Positions 34,001 through 41,923 of a stretch of DNA of 64,000 bases are shown one piece after another (position 1 is the stretch's first letter; every line of letters starts with the position of its first letter). The notes under the pieces were generated by a model. That model made no database searches, was not told the origin of the DNA, and saw nothing but the letters and a program-made list of their open reading frames with translations. Origin of the DNA: Actinoplanes ianthinogenes (lineage in GTDB: Bacteria > Actinomycetota > Actinomycetes > Mycobacteriales > Micromonosporaceae); assembly GCF_018324205.1 (NCBI RefSeq), contig NZ_AP023356.1:4295501-4359500 (forward strand). Direction: 5' to 3'. The position numbers were made by a program, and so were the translations under genes.

Positions 34001-34280
34001 GATCGCCGAGGACCAGGAGATCGCCTCCGAGGCGTTGCGGTTGCTGCGGGTTCCGGTCCATGACGGGTACGAGGCGACACTCGCCTCGCTGTCCCAGGTG
34101 GATACGTCGTCGCAGCATCGGCTGGGCTTCCGGGAATTCGTGATGCGGGACGTGGACGGGCGGGTCCAGAAGGTCCGCGTCGACGTGTCGTATGTCGAAG
34201 GGTTGTTGGAACACCTGGACACGACGCCTGGGGCGGCGCAGCCTGCGGTGGTGCCGCTCCCGTCCGACCTGGAGGTTTGA
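31002..34280 (+). CDS. VirB4/TraC-like secretion ATPase
   Basis: A 1092-residue protein: about 235 residues of Pro/Ala-rich disordered N-terminus, a VirB4-type N-terminal domain (about 245-680), then the motor domain with Walker A AEPGGGKSTLMG (near residue 708) and Walker B VGLDEAHF (near 942) and an SRDSRKWNLAALVASQNPRD motif. VirB4 ATPases energise assembly of type IV secretion and conjugation channels at the membrane; TcpF of Gram-positive plasmids is of this type. It is the most host-like in base composition of the operon. ATG 31002 is coupled to the mini-ORF; GTG 31071 is another possible start. Confidence 0.85.
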   Translation: MTGNIPRGHPGAGASTPGRQSNGVRPDNYSPTESLEDVEELVAAPGHGGVGVFQAPHAVRSAGTPVDTTMDIDSPFLDLFGGAGTPAPPTRPSDPPAKPGATNGHRAPAAPVSPAPAPPPEAVAPPNGWQGAPFTRAPVGPEPDFYPARPLPAAPAPSPAVPEAVEDDWAEFDEWPPQPAPPVATAPPVPLPAPAPAPLVQAPAPALPVPVPEKAPAKRKEKAPARRSEPKAPKPAPLRPQKLKFSDRDPAIELAISEIAGHLTFTQGTVTAWYHLPEVRWAFRPDAEREALLSAISEQYAGLAGFRLHLRRTTRPFPADEWARTVDSFTTRPLPDVPGATSWSDHVVGAQRHLLSMSHAEGQTYLGVTFARRSLGDTFSERILRVFGRGTSDNERRKLGRTVEQFDEVLNAFGMRGRRVTPQELEWLLFRSVALCMAPPGLLSPVSNGHWETGDLLALTEQVERYRTPYGSTVKLVNRMTGEERHVAVLSVGRMEPLEIPEKHEPWLHFHERLPWPMELSSRIDILGSGSSFKNLEHRLRMIRSQQLDYAEHGIDAPPELERLAKRALVIGDEMTTGLPTDSARAHGWHRIAVGGANREECLERARRLIQLYSRELRISLQHPKNQDQLAREFIPGEPIANTGYVRRMPVKLLAAALPQAASTVGDRRGDLIGRTAGTCRRPVFLDLHFPMEVRERSGLGVFVAEPGGGKSTLMGALGYLNARRGVQVTLLDPSGPLARLCQMPELRPYSRVLNLTGSEQGTLAPYALIPTPVRSEFSTGPAGDREYEIAVSNARAERRMLVQDICSMLVPPQVAKEASTATLLRHAVRQVPAEETSTLDDVVATLQGLDDDEGRELANLLLDTAEMPLALLFFGRPPQHLLGGDAALTVITMAGLRLPDLKIEREYWSAEESLALPMLHTAHRLAVRRCYGGSMSSRKMVGLDEAHFMEGWRSGRSFLVRLARDSRKWNLAALVASQNPRDILGLDVQNLVSTVFVGRIAEDQEIASEALRLLRVPVHDGYEATLASLSQVDTSSQHRLGFREFVMRDVDGRVQKVRVDVSYVEGLLEHLDTTPGAAQPAVVPLPSDLEV

Positions 34281-34281
34281 G

Positions 34282-36243
34282 ATGGTGCGGCGGGGGTTGG
34301 CGCTGTTTTCGACCTTGGTTGTGATGGTGGTGGGGTCGATCGCTTGGGCGGTGGCCGCTCCGTCCAGCGCAAATGCCACCCCAGCAAAAGCCCCGGGAGG
34401 TCCGTGCAGCGTAGAAGAGTGGCAGAGAGCCCTTAACGACTGCCTCAACCGCCTCGTTAAGACGGTCGGCGACAAGGCAAAGTGCGAGAATGCACCTACT
34501 CCGAGCACACCCGATTCAGGCTTGGCCGGCTGGTTTGCGGAGAAACCTGCAGCTTCTGATCAACCAGGCCCTAAGGGCATGTATACCCGCTACGGCTACG
34601 CCGGATACAGCTTTCCGACCTACGATCAGGATGGCGGATGCGCCGCCGCAATCACTGAAGCCGATTCGCGAGCCGAGTCAACCATAGCCAACGGCGAATT
34701 TATGGTTGCGACCGCAGTCATCGGCGCCTCAAACGCGCTTCGCGAACGAGCATGGGAGCCTCAGACGCTATGGGGCTGGGCCGACACCCTTGTGGAGCAG
34801 GCAACCAAGGCTGTCTACGAAAAGGTGTTCAGCGTATTCGGAGTAATAACCCTTGCAATTGTAGGGCTCTACCTAATTTGGCGCTCACGACAAGCAGACA
34901 TGGGCGCAGCCACCACAACCGCTGCCTGGGCACTTCTCGTCATGGTTGGCGTTACCGCAGTAGCAGCATGGCCAGTCCGATCAGCCAATCTGGCAGACCA
35001 AAGCTTGGAAACCTCACTAGCCGTCATTCATGACGCACTCGGCCCCCAGCCTCAAAGCGTGGACCCAGGTAGCTGCATCCTCGACGAGGCCGCAGCGTGC
35101 ACCGAACATCGGCCCCCGGCTGTTCGCGCGAGCGACACCGTAACTGAAACGATGCTCTATCGCAACTGGCTGCGCGGTGTGCTGGGATCAGCCGATAGCG
35201 AGACCGCCCAGAAGTATGGTTTTGCGCTCTACCTCGCGCATTCATTCCGATGGGACGAAGCAGAAAGCATTCGAAAGAACCCAGAGCTCCGCGACGCATT
35301 GATTGAACAAAAGAAACTTCAGTGGCGCGCCCTCTCAGCGCAGATCAAGACCGAGGATCCCGAGGCGTATCAGTACCTGCAGGGAACCAATGGGATGGAA
35401 CGAATCGGATCGGGATTCATCGCAGCTCTCGCCGCATTAATGTTCGCCATGTTCGATATCACGGCATCCATCCTTGTCCTCCTCGGGTTCCTTGTTTTTC
35501 GATGGGCAGTAATTGCGGTTCCCATCTTAGGAACAGTCGGCCTACTCCGGCCTGCGAGTGCTGGCATCCGCCGACTTGGTAACGCAGTAGTAGCAGCCAT
35601 CTTCAACATTGCTATTTTTGGCACCGGTGCTGCGATCTATCTATTCGCCGTAGACCTAATCATGAATACCGCCACACTGCCGGGATGGCTGCAGGTAGTT
35701 CTAGTGTGGCTGTGCGGTGTGGTCGGCTGGCTTCTACTTCGACCGTATCGTCGGATTACCCAGCTCGGCGGGAAGGATAGCGCCGCTGCCATCGCATCCG
35801 CTGGCTCCTGGCACCGCCGTTTCTTCCGCGATATGCGTGAGGCCGCCAAACTTGAGGTGGCCGAAGGCGGCGGCACTCGCGAGCCCATATTGGGCAAGGA
35901 CGGCCGCATGATTTTCGTCGAACAACGAAATATGCGACCCGAAGCCCGACTTGAGGATCCGGCCCACGCAACCACTGCCCGCAACGAGGCAGTTGTCGCT
36001 GGCTCGGGCAACCGTTCCAAACCCGCGCTCCCCGCACGTCCGGATGGTCACGAGGCATTAGGAAACGATAAGCCTTCCGTGGAATCTGCGGTTCGCCCCA
36101 CCGCAAGCCGGGCTCGGCGACCCGCTGAATGGACCGAGCCCGATGTCGCGGAACGGCCGACGTCGTATGCGATCTATCGCCCCGAGACGGGTGCCACCAC
36201 CGAGGAACCGGTAACTCCGCGGGTGCGTTCCGAGGCGAGGTGA
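34282..36243 (+). CDS. Polytopic membrane protein, VirB6/TcpH-like
   Basis: A 653-residue protein: signal-like helix (residues 8-30), a Cys-containing extracytoplasmic part, about seven further membrane segments (near 190-240 and 380-500), and a charged cytoplasmic tail of about 150 residues. Large polytopic proteins after VirB4 match VirB6/TrbL/TcpH in transfer operons (inference from context). ATG 34282 follows the previous stop by one base. Base composition drops sharply from about 34380: the line 35581-35640 has 28 G+C of 60. Leu is encoded by TTA at least three times (in AALAALM, PILG and HEALG), rare in such genomes. Confidence 0.75.
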   Translation: MVRRGLALFSTLVVMVVGSIAWAVAAPSSANATPAKAPGGPCSVEEWQRALNDCLNRLVKTVGDKAKCENAPTPSTPDSGLAGWFAEKPAASDQPGPKGMYTRYGYAGYSFPTYDQDGGCAAAITEADSRAESTIANGEFMVATAVIGASNALRERAWEPQTLWGWADTLVEQATKAVYEKVFSVFGVITLAIVGLYLIWRSRQADMGAATTTAAWALLVMVGVTAVAAWPVRSANLADQSLETSLAVIHDALGPQPQSVDPGSCILDEAAACTEHRPPAVRASDTVTETMLYRNWLRGVLGSADSETAQKYGFALYLAHSFRWDEAESIRKNPELRDALIEQKKLQWRALSAQIKTEDPEAYQYLQGTNGMERIGSGFIAALAALMFAMFDITASILVLLGFLVFRWAVIAVPILGTVGLLRPASAGIRRLGNAVVAAIFNIAIFGTGAAIYLFAVDLIMNTATLPGWLQVVLVWLCGVVGWLLLRPYRRITQLGGKDSAAAIASAGSWHRRFFRDMREAAKLEVAEGGGTREPILGKDGRMIFVEQRNMRPEARLEDPAHATTARNEAVVAGSGNRSKPALPARPDGHEALGNDKPSVESAVRPTASRARRPAEWTEPDVAERPTSYAIYRPETGATTEEPVTPRVRSEAR

Positions 36244-36247
36244 TCGC

Positions 36248-36793
36248 ATGTCCGGAGTAGTCGCGCGCGGCTTGAACGCGCTCTTCCGTTCACGGCTGGG
36301 CATAGCGCTCGTACTGATCGCCGTCGTGCTGGCGGTGGTCGGCATCGGCCGGCTCTTCTCCGACGGGAAGTCGGCATCACCGTCGTTGGGGCTCGGTTCA
36401 CCGGCCCCAATGATCAGCGTGGACCCGTCCGAGGACGACAGCATTGTTTCCTCCGAGGCACCCCCCACCCCCAAAACCAGTCCCGGGCGTGCTCAGCCAG
36501 AAGCTGTGGCCTACGCGTTCGCTTCCGCTTGGGTGAGTCATACCGGCGTCAACTCCAAGAAGTGGCTCGACCGGCTCCTACCTAACGCCACCTCCGATCT
36601 CGCGGATCAACTTCGCGGAGTAGACCCGACCGGTGTACCGGCGGACCGAGTGGTTGGCCGGCCCACCGTGACCGCGGTGAACGACACCATGGTCAACGCG
36701 GTGGTGACCATGAACTCCGGCAAGCTCAGCCTGCGCCTCGTCGCGCCGGATGGTCATTGGCTGGTGGATGGCATCGACTGGGAAGCGGCATGA
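36248..36793 (+). CDS. Single-pass protein with NTF2-like domain, VirB8/TcpC-like
   Basis: A 181-residue protein: short cytoplasmic part, one membrane helix (about 18-36), a Ser/Pro linker, and an extracytoplasmic domain (about 80-180) with the pattern AVAYAFASAWVSH...WLDRLLPNATSDL...VVTMNSGKLSLRLVAPDGHWLVDGIDW. Such NTF2-like folds occur in VirB8 and TcpC, scaffold proteins of type IV secretion. Its stop overlaps the next ATG as ATGA. Resemblance is at the level of topology. Confidence 0.65.
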   Translation: MSGVVARGLNALFRSRLGIALVLIAVVLAVVGIGRLFSDGKSASPSLGLGSPAPMISVDPSEDDSIVSSEAPPTPKTSPGRAQPEAVAYAFASAWVSHTGVNSKKWLDRLLPNATSDLADQLRGVDPTGVPADRVVGRPTVTAVNDTMVNAVVTMNSGKLSLRLVAPDGHWLVDGIDWEAA

Positions 36794-37911
36794 CCCTCAG
36801 ACGGCCCCGCCGGGTCGTTCTTCTGGCAGCCCTGGTAGCAACATTGGCCCTGCTGTGCTGTGCCGGAACCGTCACGGTGATCTTGTTCAGCGGACTCAGC
36901 GACAAGGATGAACAGGCCAATCTGAACACCGCCGCTTTCGGCTGCGGCGAAGGCGGACCCATCGATCCGAACACGAAGCTGCCCAGCATCGACGAGTACG
37001 GCGCTCAGCAGGTCCGCAACGCCGCGATAATCATCAGCACCGGCGCGAAGCTGAAGATGCCACCGCGCGCCTGGGTGATTGCGGTGGCTACCGCGATGCA
37101 GGAGTCAGGGCTCGTCAACCTCGGGGACCTAGGTGCTCGGAACGACCATGACTCACTTGGCCTGTTCCAGCAGCGACCCAGCTCCGGCTGGGGTACTCCG
37201 GCGCAGGTCCGGGACCCGGTATACGCCAGCACGAAATTCTACGAGAAGCTCAAGAAGGTTCCGGGCTGGGACAAGAAGCCACTGACCCGTGCGGCTCAAG
37301 CTGTGCAGATCAGCGCGTACCCGGATGCCTACGCCAAACATGAGCACGCCGCGACGCAGATGGTCAACAAGCTCGCCCACGGGGCAGCGAACGCCGTCGG
37401 AAGCTCGGTTTCGATGGTGTGCGCGGCGGCAGGGCAGATCGCCGCTTCTGGGTGGACCGTTCCGGTGCACGCGGAGGTAGGTTCTGGATTCCGAAGTCCC
37501 GATCGGCCCAACCACCAGGGTGTTGACCTGATCATCGGGCGCTATACACCGATCGTTGCCGCTGCCAGCGGCATCGTGTCGATGGTCAAGTGCGACGAAG
37601 ACTTCAAAGGCCGGAAGACCTGCAACGTCGACGGCTATCCAGGCAAGGGCGGCTGCGGCTGGATGGTCGAGATCCAGCATGCTGGCAATGTGATGACCCG
37701 GTACTGTCATATGGTGCAGCGGCCATTCGTTCAGAAAAATCAGAAGGTGGAAGCCGGCCAAGTCCTTGGCAAGGTCGGTACCAGCGGAAACTCATCCGGC
37801 CCGCATCTCCATTTTGAAGTTCATCTCAATAATGACCGATCGAGTTCCGGCGCTATCAATCCCGTACCTTTCATGCAGCAGCATGGTGCCCCGTTGGGCG
37901 ACGCAGGATGA
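36790..37911 (+). CDS. Bifunctional cell-wall hydrolase: lytic transglycosylase plus M23 peptidase
   Basis: A 373-residue exported protein: N-terminal membrane anchor (residues 8-32), a lysozyme/SLT-like domain (about 65-200) with the likely catalytic Glu in AMQESGLVN (near 103) and DHDSLGLFQQRP, and a C-terminal LytM/M23 metallopeptidase (about 225-365) with H-x3-D in NHQGVD (near 242) and HLHFEV (near 338). It can cut both glycan and peptide. Hydrolases with this pair of activities (TcpG, Orf14 of Tn916) open the wall for conjugation machines, which fits its place after VirB4- and VirB8-like genes. Confidence 0.85.
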   Translation: MTLRRPRRVVLLAALVATLALLCCAGTVTVILFSGLSDKDEQANLNTAAFGCGEGGPIDPNTKLPSIDEYGAQQVRNAAIIISTGAKLKMPPRAWVIAVATAMQESGLVNLGDLGARNDHDSLGLFQQRPSSGWGTPAQVRDPVYASTKFYEKLKKVPGWDKKPLTRAAQAVQISAYPDAYAKHEHAATQMVNKLAHGAANAVGSSVSMVCAAAGQIAASGWTVPVHAEVGSGFRSPDRPNHQGVDLIIGRYTPIVAAASGIVSMVKCDEDFKGRKTCNVDGYPGKGGCGWMVEIQHAGNVMTRYCHMVQRPFVQKNQKVEAGQVLGKVGTSGNSSGPHLHFEVHLNNDRSSSGAINPVPFMQQHGAPLGDAG

Positions 37912-38513
37912 TGGGCGATCCGATCCCAGATCCATTCCTCAGCCCTGATCACTGGGGGCTTGAACCTCCTCGACCCATCGCCCCGATTCCGGCCACTCTG
38001 AGCGGTCAGTTACGCGGCCGCAGAGTTCTTATCGGACTCCCCGGGTTGGGTTGGCGCGGGGACATGCGGGCGGACGAGAAGGTAGTTCAAGGAAGTCGCA
38101 CCTACGTCCCAGTTATGCCGGAATCGGAGTGGTATCGAGCCGAGTCTGAACAAACTGAGGTCTTCGCAGCACTCGTGCCAGTCGACCGTGTATGGGTTGA
38201 GGATTTGGGAGTATCCAGCAGCCTGGCGTCACAGTTGCATGCAGATATTCAACTCGTTTCGCTCGATGAACCACCCCGACGATTTCCGATAGCCTCTGAA
38301 CAGGCAACTTCGCTGACAGGTCGACGAGTCGTCCGATTACTCGAAGACGGTGGTGAGCAACGCGACCTACGAGCTACTACCGAGCTTTACACCAGTGATA
38401 ACGGTGAGATCTGCGCACGAGTAGCCCTCGAATTAGAATGGTATCGCTGGTCATGGAACGGCCAATTTCCTCAAACCCTAGAGGTTCCGGCAAATCTTCT
38501 CTGGCTTGAATAG
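37908..38513 (+). CDS. Unknown soluble protein, last gene of the transfer-like operon
   Basis: A 201-residue protein without membrane segments or a recognisable motif; Trp, Glu and Leu are frequent and the end reads TLEVPANLLWLE. ATG 37908 overlaps the preceding stop as ATGA. Codon use is atypical, with TTA for Leu at least three times (GQLRG, VRLLE, LELEW), like the polytopic gene upstream. It may be an effector, an immunity-type protein or an operon accessory; the sequence does not decide. Confidence 0.6.
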   Translation: MMGDPIPDPFLSPDHWGLEPPRPIAPIPATLSGQLRGRRVLIGLPGLGWRGDMRADEKVVQGSRTYVPVMPESEWYRAESEQTEVFAALVPVDRVWVEDLGVSSSLASQLHADIQLVSLDEPPRRFPIASEQATSLTGRRVVRLLEDGGEQRDLRATTELYTSDNGEICARVALELEWYRWSWNGQFPQTLEVPANLLWLE

Positions 38514-38517
38514 CGCA

Positions 38518-39105
38518 CTAGGTCGCGACCGCAGAACACACTCGCCATCCATCTTCATCCACAAGTTCAAATCGCCACGAATCAAAAGATTCTGCCGACC
38601 CATTGTCCACCGAGCGAACAATTGTAACTGTTGCAGTCGCATGATCGCCTGAGCTTTGGACCGACAAGTCCCTCCAAGAGACCACGATCTTGACTGAATT
38701 ATTTCTTTCCGCCTCTTCGATTTTAGCCCGAAAGGCGTTAAGGTCTTTAAGATCACCCCCCTCTTTGCAAATATACAGCGAAGCTTCCTCATCGTTGCGC
38801 CTAGCCAGATAAGCGGAAATGAAGTTCGCCATCACAACACTTGGGTTCGATCTTTTGATCTCAGTGGCGTTGTCATAGACGGAGACGATTACACCGACGC
38901 CGCCTAAGCACAGGACTGCAAGGATGCCTGCCGCCAAGGCCAGCCACAACCTAGTACGCCGGCTCTTGAAACGATCACTGCGACCGGTAGACGCAGCCCA
39001 GCCCGCGCCGGTTGGCGGAGTGGTTGGCCGCGACCCGTCAGCCGGCACCGCGGGCGCTGCCGACGGCACGGGAGCGGATCTGGGTTGGGGGTCGCGCGGC
39101 TCCAT
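38518..39105 (-). CDS. Single-pass protein with DUF4878/NTF2-like outer domain
   Basis: A 195-residue protein: Pro-rich N-terminus (about 50 residues), one membrane helix (about 58-80), then an extracytoplasmic domain (SVVMANFISAYLARRNDEEA...VRSVDNGSAESFDSWRFELVDEDGWRVCSAVAT) of the NTF2/DUF4878 type common in actinobacterial envelope proteins. It is low in GC in its second half (38701-38760: 28 G+C of 60). It converges on the preceding gene with four bases between stops. ATG 39105 is preferred; a slightly longer start upstream is possible. Confidence 0.7.
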   Translation of the reverse strand: MEPRDPQPRSAPVPSAAPAVPADGSRPTTPPTGAGWAASTGRSDRFKSRRTRLWLALAAGILAVLCLGGVGVIVSVYDNATEIKRSNPSVVMANFISAYLARRNDEEASLYICKEGGDLKDLNAFRAKIEEAERNNSVKIVVSWRDLSVQSSGDHATATVTIVRSVDNGSAESFDSWRFELVDEDGWRVCSAVAT

Positions 39106-39328
39106 ACATACGACACTAATTCGTCGTCGCCGTCTCATCACGACAGCCCGAGCGCCAACCTCACCGAACCCCAGCCCCCTCCACCCCGTACCGATCAACA
39201 ACGGTTCCTGACTGGACACATCCGCCCGGCATCCTGGGAGGTGCCACCGGGAACCACACCGGGACCGCATTGCGTGGAGCACCGCTGGTCTGGGATAGGT
39301 TTTATGCGCGCGACAGGAGGTGACGGCA

Positions 39329-41923
39329 GTGGCGGATTCGGCTCTGCGGGTCCGGCAGGCCGCTGCTCTGCACCGGCAAGCGGTGGCGACAGCGGACGCG
39401 GCCGCCGCCGCGCTGGAGGCGTATGCGCCTAGCGTCGCCGACCCACGGGAGCAGCATCGGCTGGCCGAGCAGTTGCGGGTCGCGGCGGCGCAGGTCGCTC
39501 CCGGGTGGCTCGGGGCGCCGTTGGACGCGTTGACGCCCAAGGCGCCGCTCGGTGGCGGGCAGTCGCCGCAGTTCGTGCGGATCGGGGTGGCGCAGCCACT
39601 GGACGACGTCCGGTTCCCGGCGATCGTGCCGCTGCTCGGGGCCGGGCATCTGACGATCGACGCCAGCGCCACCGATCCGCGGGTGTTCGGCCTGCTCCGG
39701 GCGTTGATGCTGCGGCTGTTCGCGGCCGCGCCGGCCGGGTCGCTGCTGGTCCGTGCGGTCGACGGGGTCGGTGGTGGCGCGGTCTTCCAGCCGTTCGAGG
39801 AGCTCGCCGACGCCGGCCTGATGTCGCCGCCGGCCACCGATCGGCAGGGGCTGCGGGACGTGCTCGCCGAGGCGGAGAAATGGCTCAGGCCTGTTCGTGG
39901 CAGTAAGAAAAGGCGAGACCGCATGCTGCTGGTGGTGATCGCCAGCCTGCCCGAGCTGACCGAGGGCGAGGAGCTGCGCCGGATCGCCGCGCTGGCCCAG
40001 CAGGGGCCGGATTCCGGGCTGCACCTGATCGTGGCCGGCTGGCCGCCGCCCCCGCTGACCGCGGAGACCACCCAGGCCCCGCTGCCGCGCACCACCGCCG
40101 TCTCGGTGCGTAACCCGTTCGCGGTGGTCGGTGACCCGCCCGGGGGATCTTTCGGCGCCACCCCGGAGGCGCCCTGGCTGAACGCGCCGGTGTTCCTCGA
40201 CGAGGAGCCACCCCCGCACCTGATCGACGCGGTCTGCCAGGAGCTGGCGGCCCACTCCGCGGCGGCCTCCCGGGTGACCCTGGCCGACCTGCTGCCCGAG
40301 CCGACCGAGGAGCTCTGGTCGGCGGACGCGTCGGGCGGCGTGGAGACGGTGGTCGGGCAGCACGGCGACGTGCCGCTGGTGCTCCGGTTCAACGATCTGA
40401 CCCCGCACTGGATGGTCGGTGGCCGCTCCGGCGCCGGCAAGACCGCCTTCCTGATCAACGTGCTCTACGGGCTGGGCGCCCGCTACTCCCCCGACGAGCT
40501 CGCGCTGTACCTGCTGGATTTCAAGGAGGGCGTGTCCTTCGCCGAGTTCGTCCCGACTCAGCGGGACCGCACCTGGCTGCCACACGCCCGGGCGGTCGGC
40601 GTCGAGTCCGACCGGGAGTACGGCCTGGCCGTCCTCCGCGAGCTGGACGCCGAGATGGGCCGCCGCTCGATGGCGTACAAGCGGGCCGGCGTCTCCCGCT
40701 TCGCCGACCTGCGCGCGGTGGCGGCCGAGGAGGGCCGGGGCCGCCCGCTGCCCCGGGTCCTGTGTGTCATCGACGAGTTCCAGGTGCTGCTGGCCGGCAA
40801 CGACCCGACCGCTGCCGAGGCGGTGAGCCTGCTCGAGTCGCTGGCCCGCAAGGGCAGGTCGTACGGAATTCATCTGGTCCTCGCCAGTCAGACGGTCCTG
40901 GGCGTCGAGGCGCTCTATGCCAAGCGGGATTCGATCTTCGGGCAGTTCCCGGTCCGGATCGCGCTGCCCGGCGGCGGCGACGTGCTGGAGCCGACCAACG
41001 ACTCGGCGGCCGGCCTGCCGCTGGGCAGCGCCGTGGTGAACACGGCCGGCGGCCTCGGCGGTCCGCGCGGCGCCACCCGCGGGCACGAGCGGGTGGTCCG
41101 TTTCCCCGATCCGCACGCCGACCAGGAGCTGCTCAGCGACCTGCGGCACAAGCTGTGGGGTGCCCGCGACCCGGAGTCGATCCCGCCGCGGATCTTCGCC
41201 GGTTACGCGCATCAGCACCTCGCCGACGACCCGGCCTATCGGGCCGCGCTCGCCGGTCGTGCCGGCCGGCCCACCGCTCTGGTCGGCCGGGTCATCGACG
41301 TGAGCCTGTCCACCGCCACCTTCCCGCTGGACTCGTCGCCGGGGCGGCACCTGGCGATCCTGGGTTCGCAGGCGGCCGGTTCCGAGGTCCTGGACGCGGC
41401 GGCCCGCAGCGTGGCGGCCTGCCACTCGCCGCGGACCGCCCGATTTGTGATCGCCTCCCTGGTCGCCGAGGGGGACGCGCTGGCCGCCGCGCTGGCCGCC
41501 GAGATCAGTCATCGGCAGGAGGTGGTCGTGGTGGACGCCGCCGGGCTGGCCGCCGAGCTCGCCGCCGACCAGCCGGGCTACCGCGTGGTGTTCGGCATGG
41601 ACGCCGCCCCGCCGGGCAGCCTGAGCGGGCTGCGCCAGCTGCTGCGCGAGGGGCCGAGTCGCGGTGCGCACCTGCTCTCCTGGTGGCGTGGGGTGCGCCG
41701 GTTCGGCGAGGAGACCGGCGGCAGCATGGGCCGCGAGGACGTGGCCGGCCTGCTCTTCCTGAACGTTCCGCAGTCGGATGTCACGCTGCTGCTGGGCCGG
41801 CCCGTCGACTGGCAGCCCCGGCCGAACCGGGCGCTGCTGCACGACCGGCACACCGACCGCACGGTCACGGTGGTCCCGTTCGTCCAGCCGGAGGGCGTCC
41901 ACCCGGAGGGGGCGAATCCATGA
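39329..41923 (+). CDS. FtsK/SpoIIIE-family ATPase of a three-gene operon
   Basis: An 864-residue protein: helical N-terminal region, an inactive-looking domain (about 80-330), a full FtsK-type motor with Walker A VGGRSGAGKTAFL (near 363), LLDFKEGVSF, Walker B VLCVIDEFQVLL (near 480) and the ESLARKGRSYGIHLVLASQT motif, and a degenerate second motor (GSQAAGSEVL near 678). This plan resembles EccC and TcpA-type coupling ATPases, but I see no membrane helices, so it may act as a soluble motor or with the next protein. GTG 39329 is chosen because AGGAGG lies eight bases before it; GTG 39320 overlaps that site. Confidence 0.85.
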   Translation: MADSALRVRQAAALHRQAVATADAAAAALEAYAPSVADPREQHRLAEQLRVAAAQVAPGWLGAPLDALTPKAPLGGGQSPQFVRIGVAQPLDDVRFPAIVPLLGAGHLTIDASATDPRVFGLLRALMLRLFAAAPAGSLLVRAVDGVGGGAVFQPFEELADAGLMSPPATDRQGLRDVLAEAEKWLRPVRGSKKRRDRMLLVVIASLPELTEGEELRRIAALAQQGPDSGLHLIVAGWPPPPLTAETTQAPLPRTTAVSVRNPFAVVGDPPGGSFGATPEAPWLNAPVFLDEEPPPHLIDAVCQELAAHSAAASRVTLADLLPEPTEELWSADASGGVETVVGQHGDVPLVLRFNDLTPHWMVGGRSGAGKTAFLINVLYGLGARYSPDELALYLLDFKEGVSFAEFVPTQRDRTWLPHARAVGVESDREYGLAVLRELDAEMGRRSMAYKRAGVSRFADLRAVAAEEGRGRPLPRVLCVIDEFQVLLAGNDPTAAEAVSLLESLARKGRSYGIHLVLASQTVLGVEALYAKRDSIFGQFPVRIALPGGGDVLEPTNDSAAGLPLGSAVVNTAGGLGGPRGATRGHERVVRFPDPHADQELLSDLRHKLWGARDPESIPPRIFAGYAHQHLADDPAYRAALAGRAGRPTALVGRVIDVSLSTATFPLDSSPGRHLAILGSQAAGSEVLDAAARSVAACHSPRTARFVIASLVAEGDALAAALAAEISHRQEVVVVDAAGLAAELAADQPGYRVVFGMDAAPPGSLSGLRQLLREGPSRGAHLLSWWRGVRRFGEETGGSMGREDVAGLLFLNVPQSDVTLLLGRPVDWQPRPNRALLHDRHTDRTVTVVPFVQPEGVHPEGANP

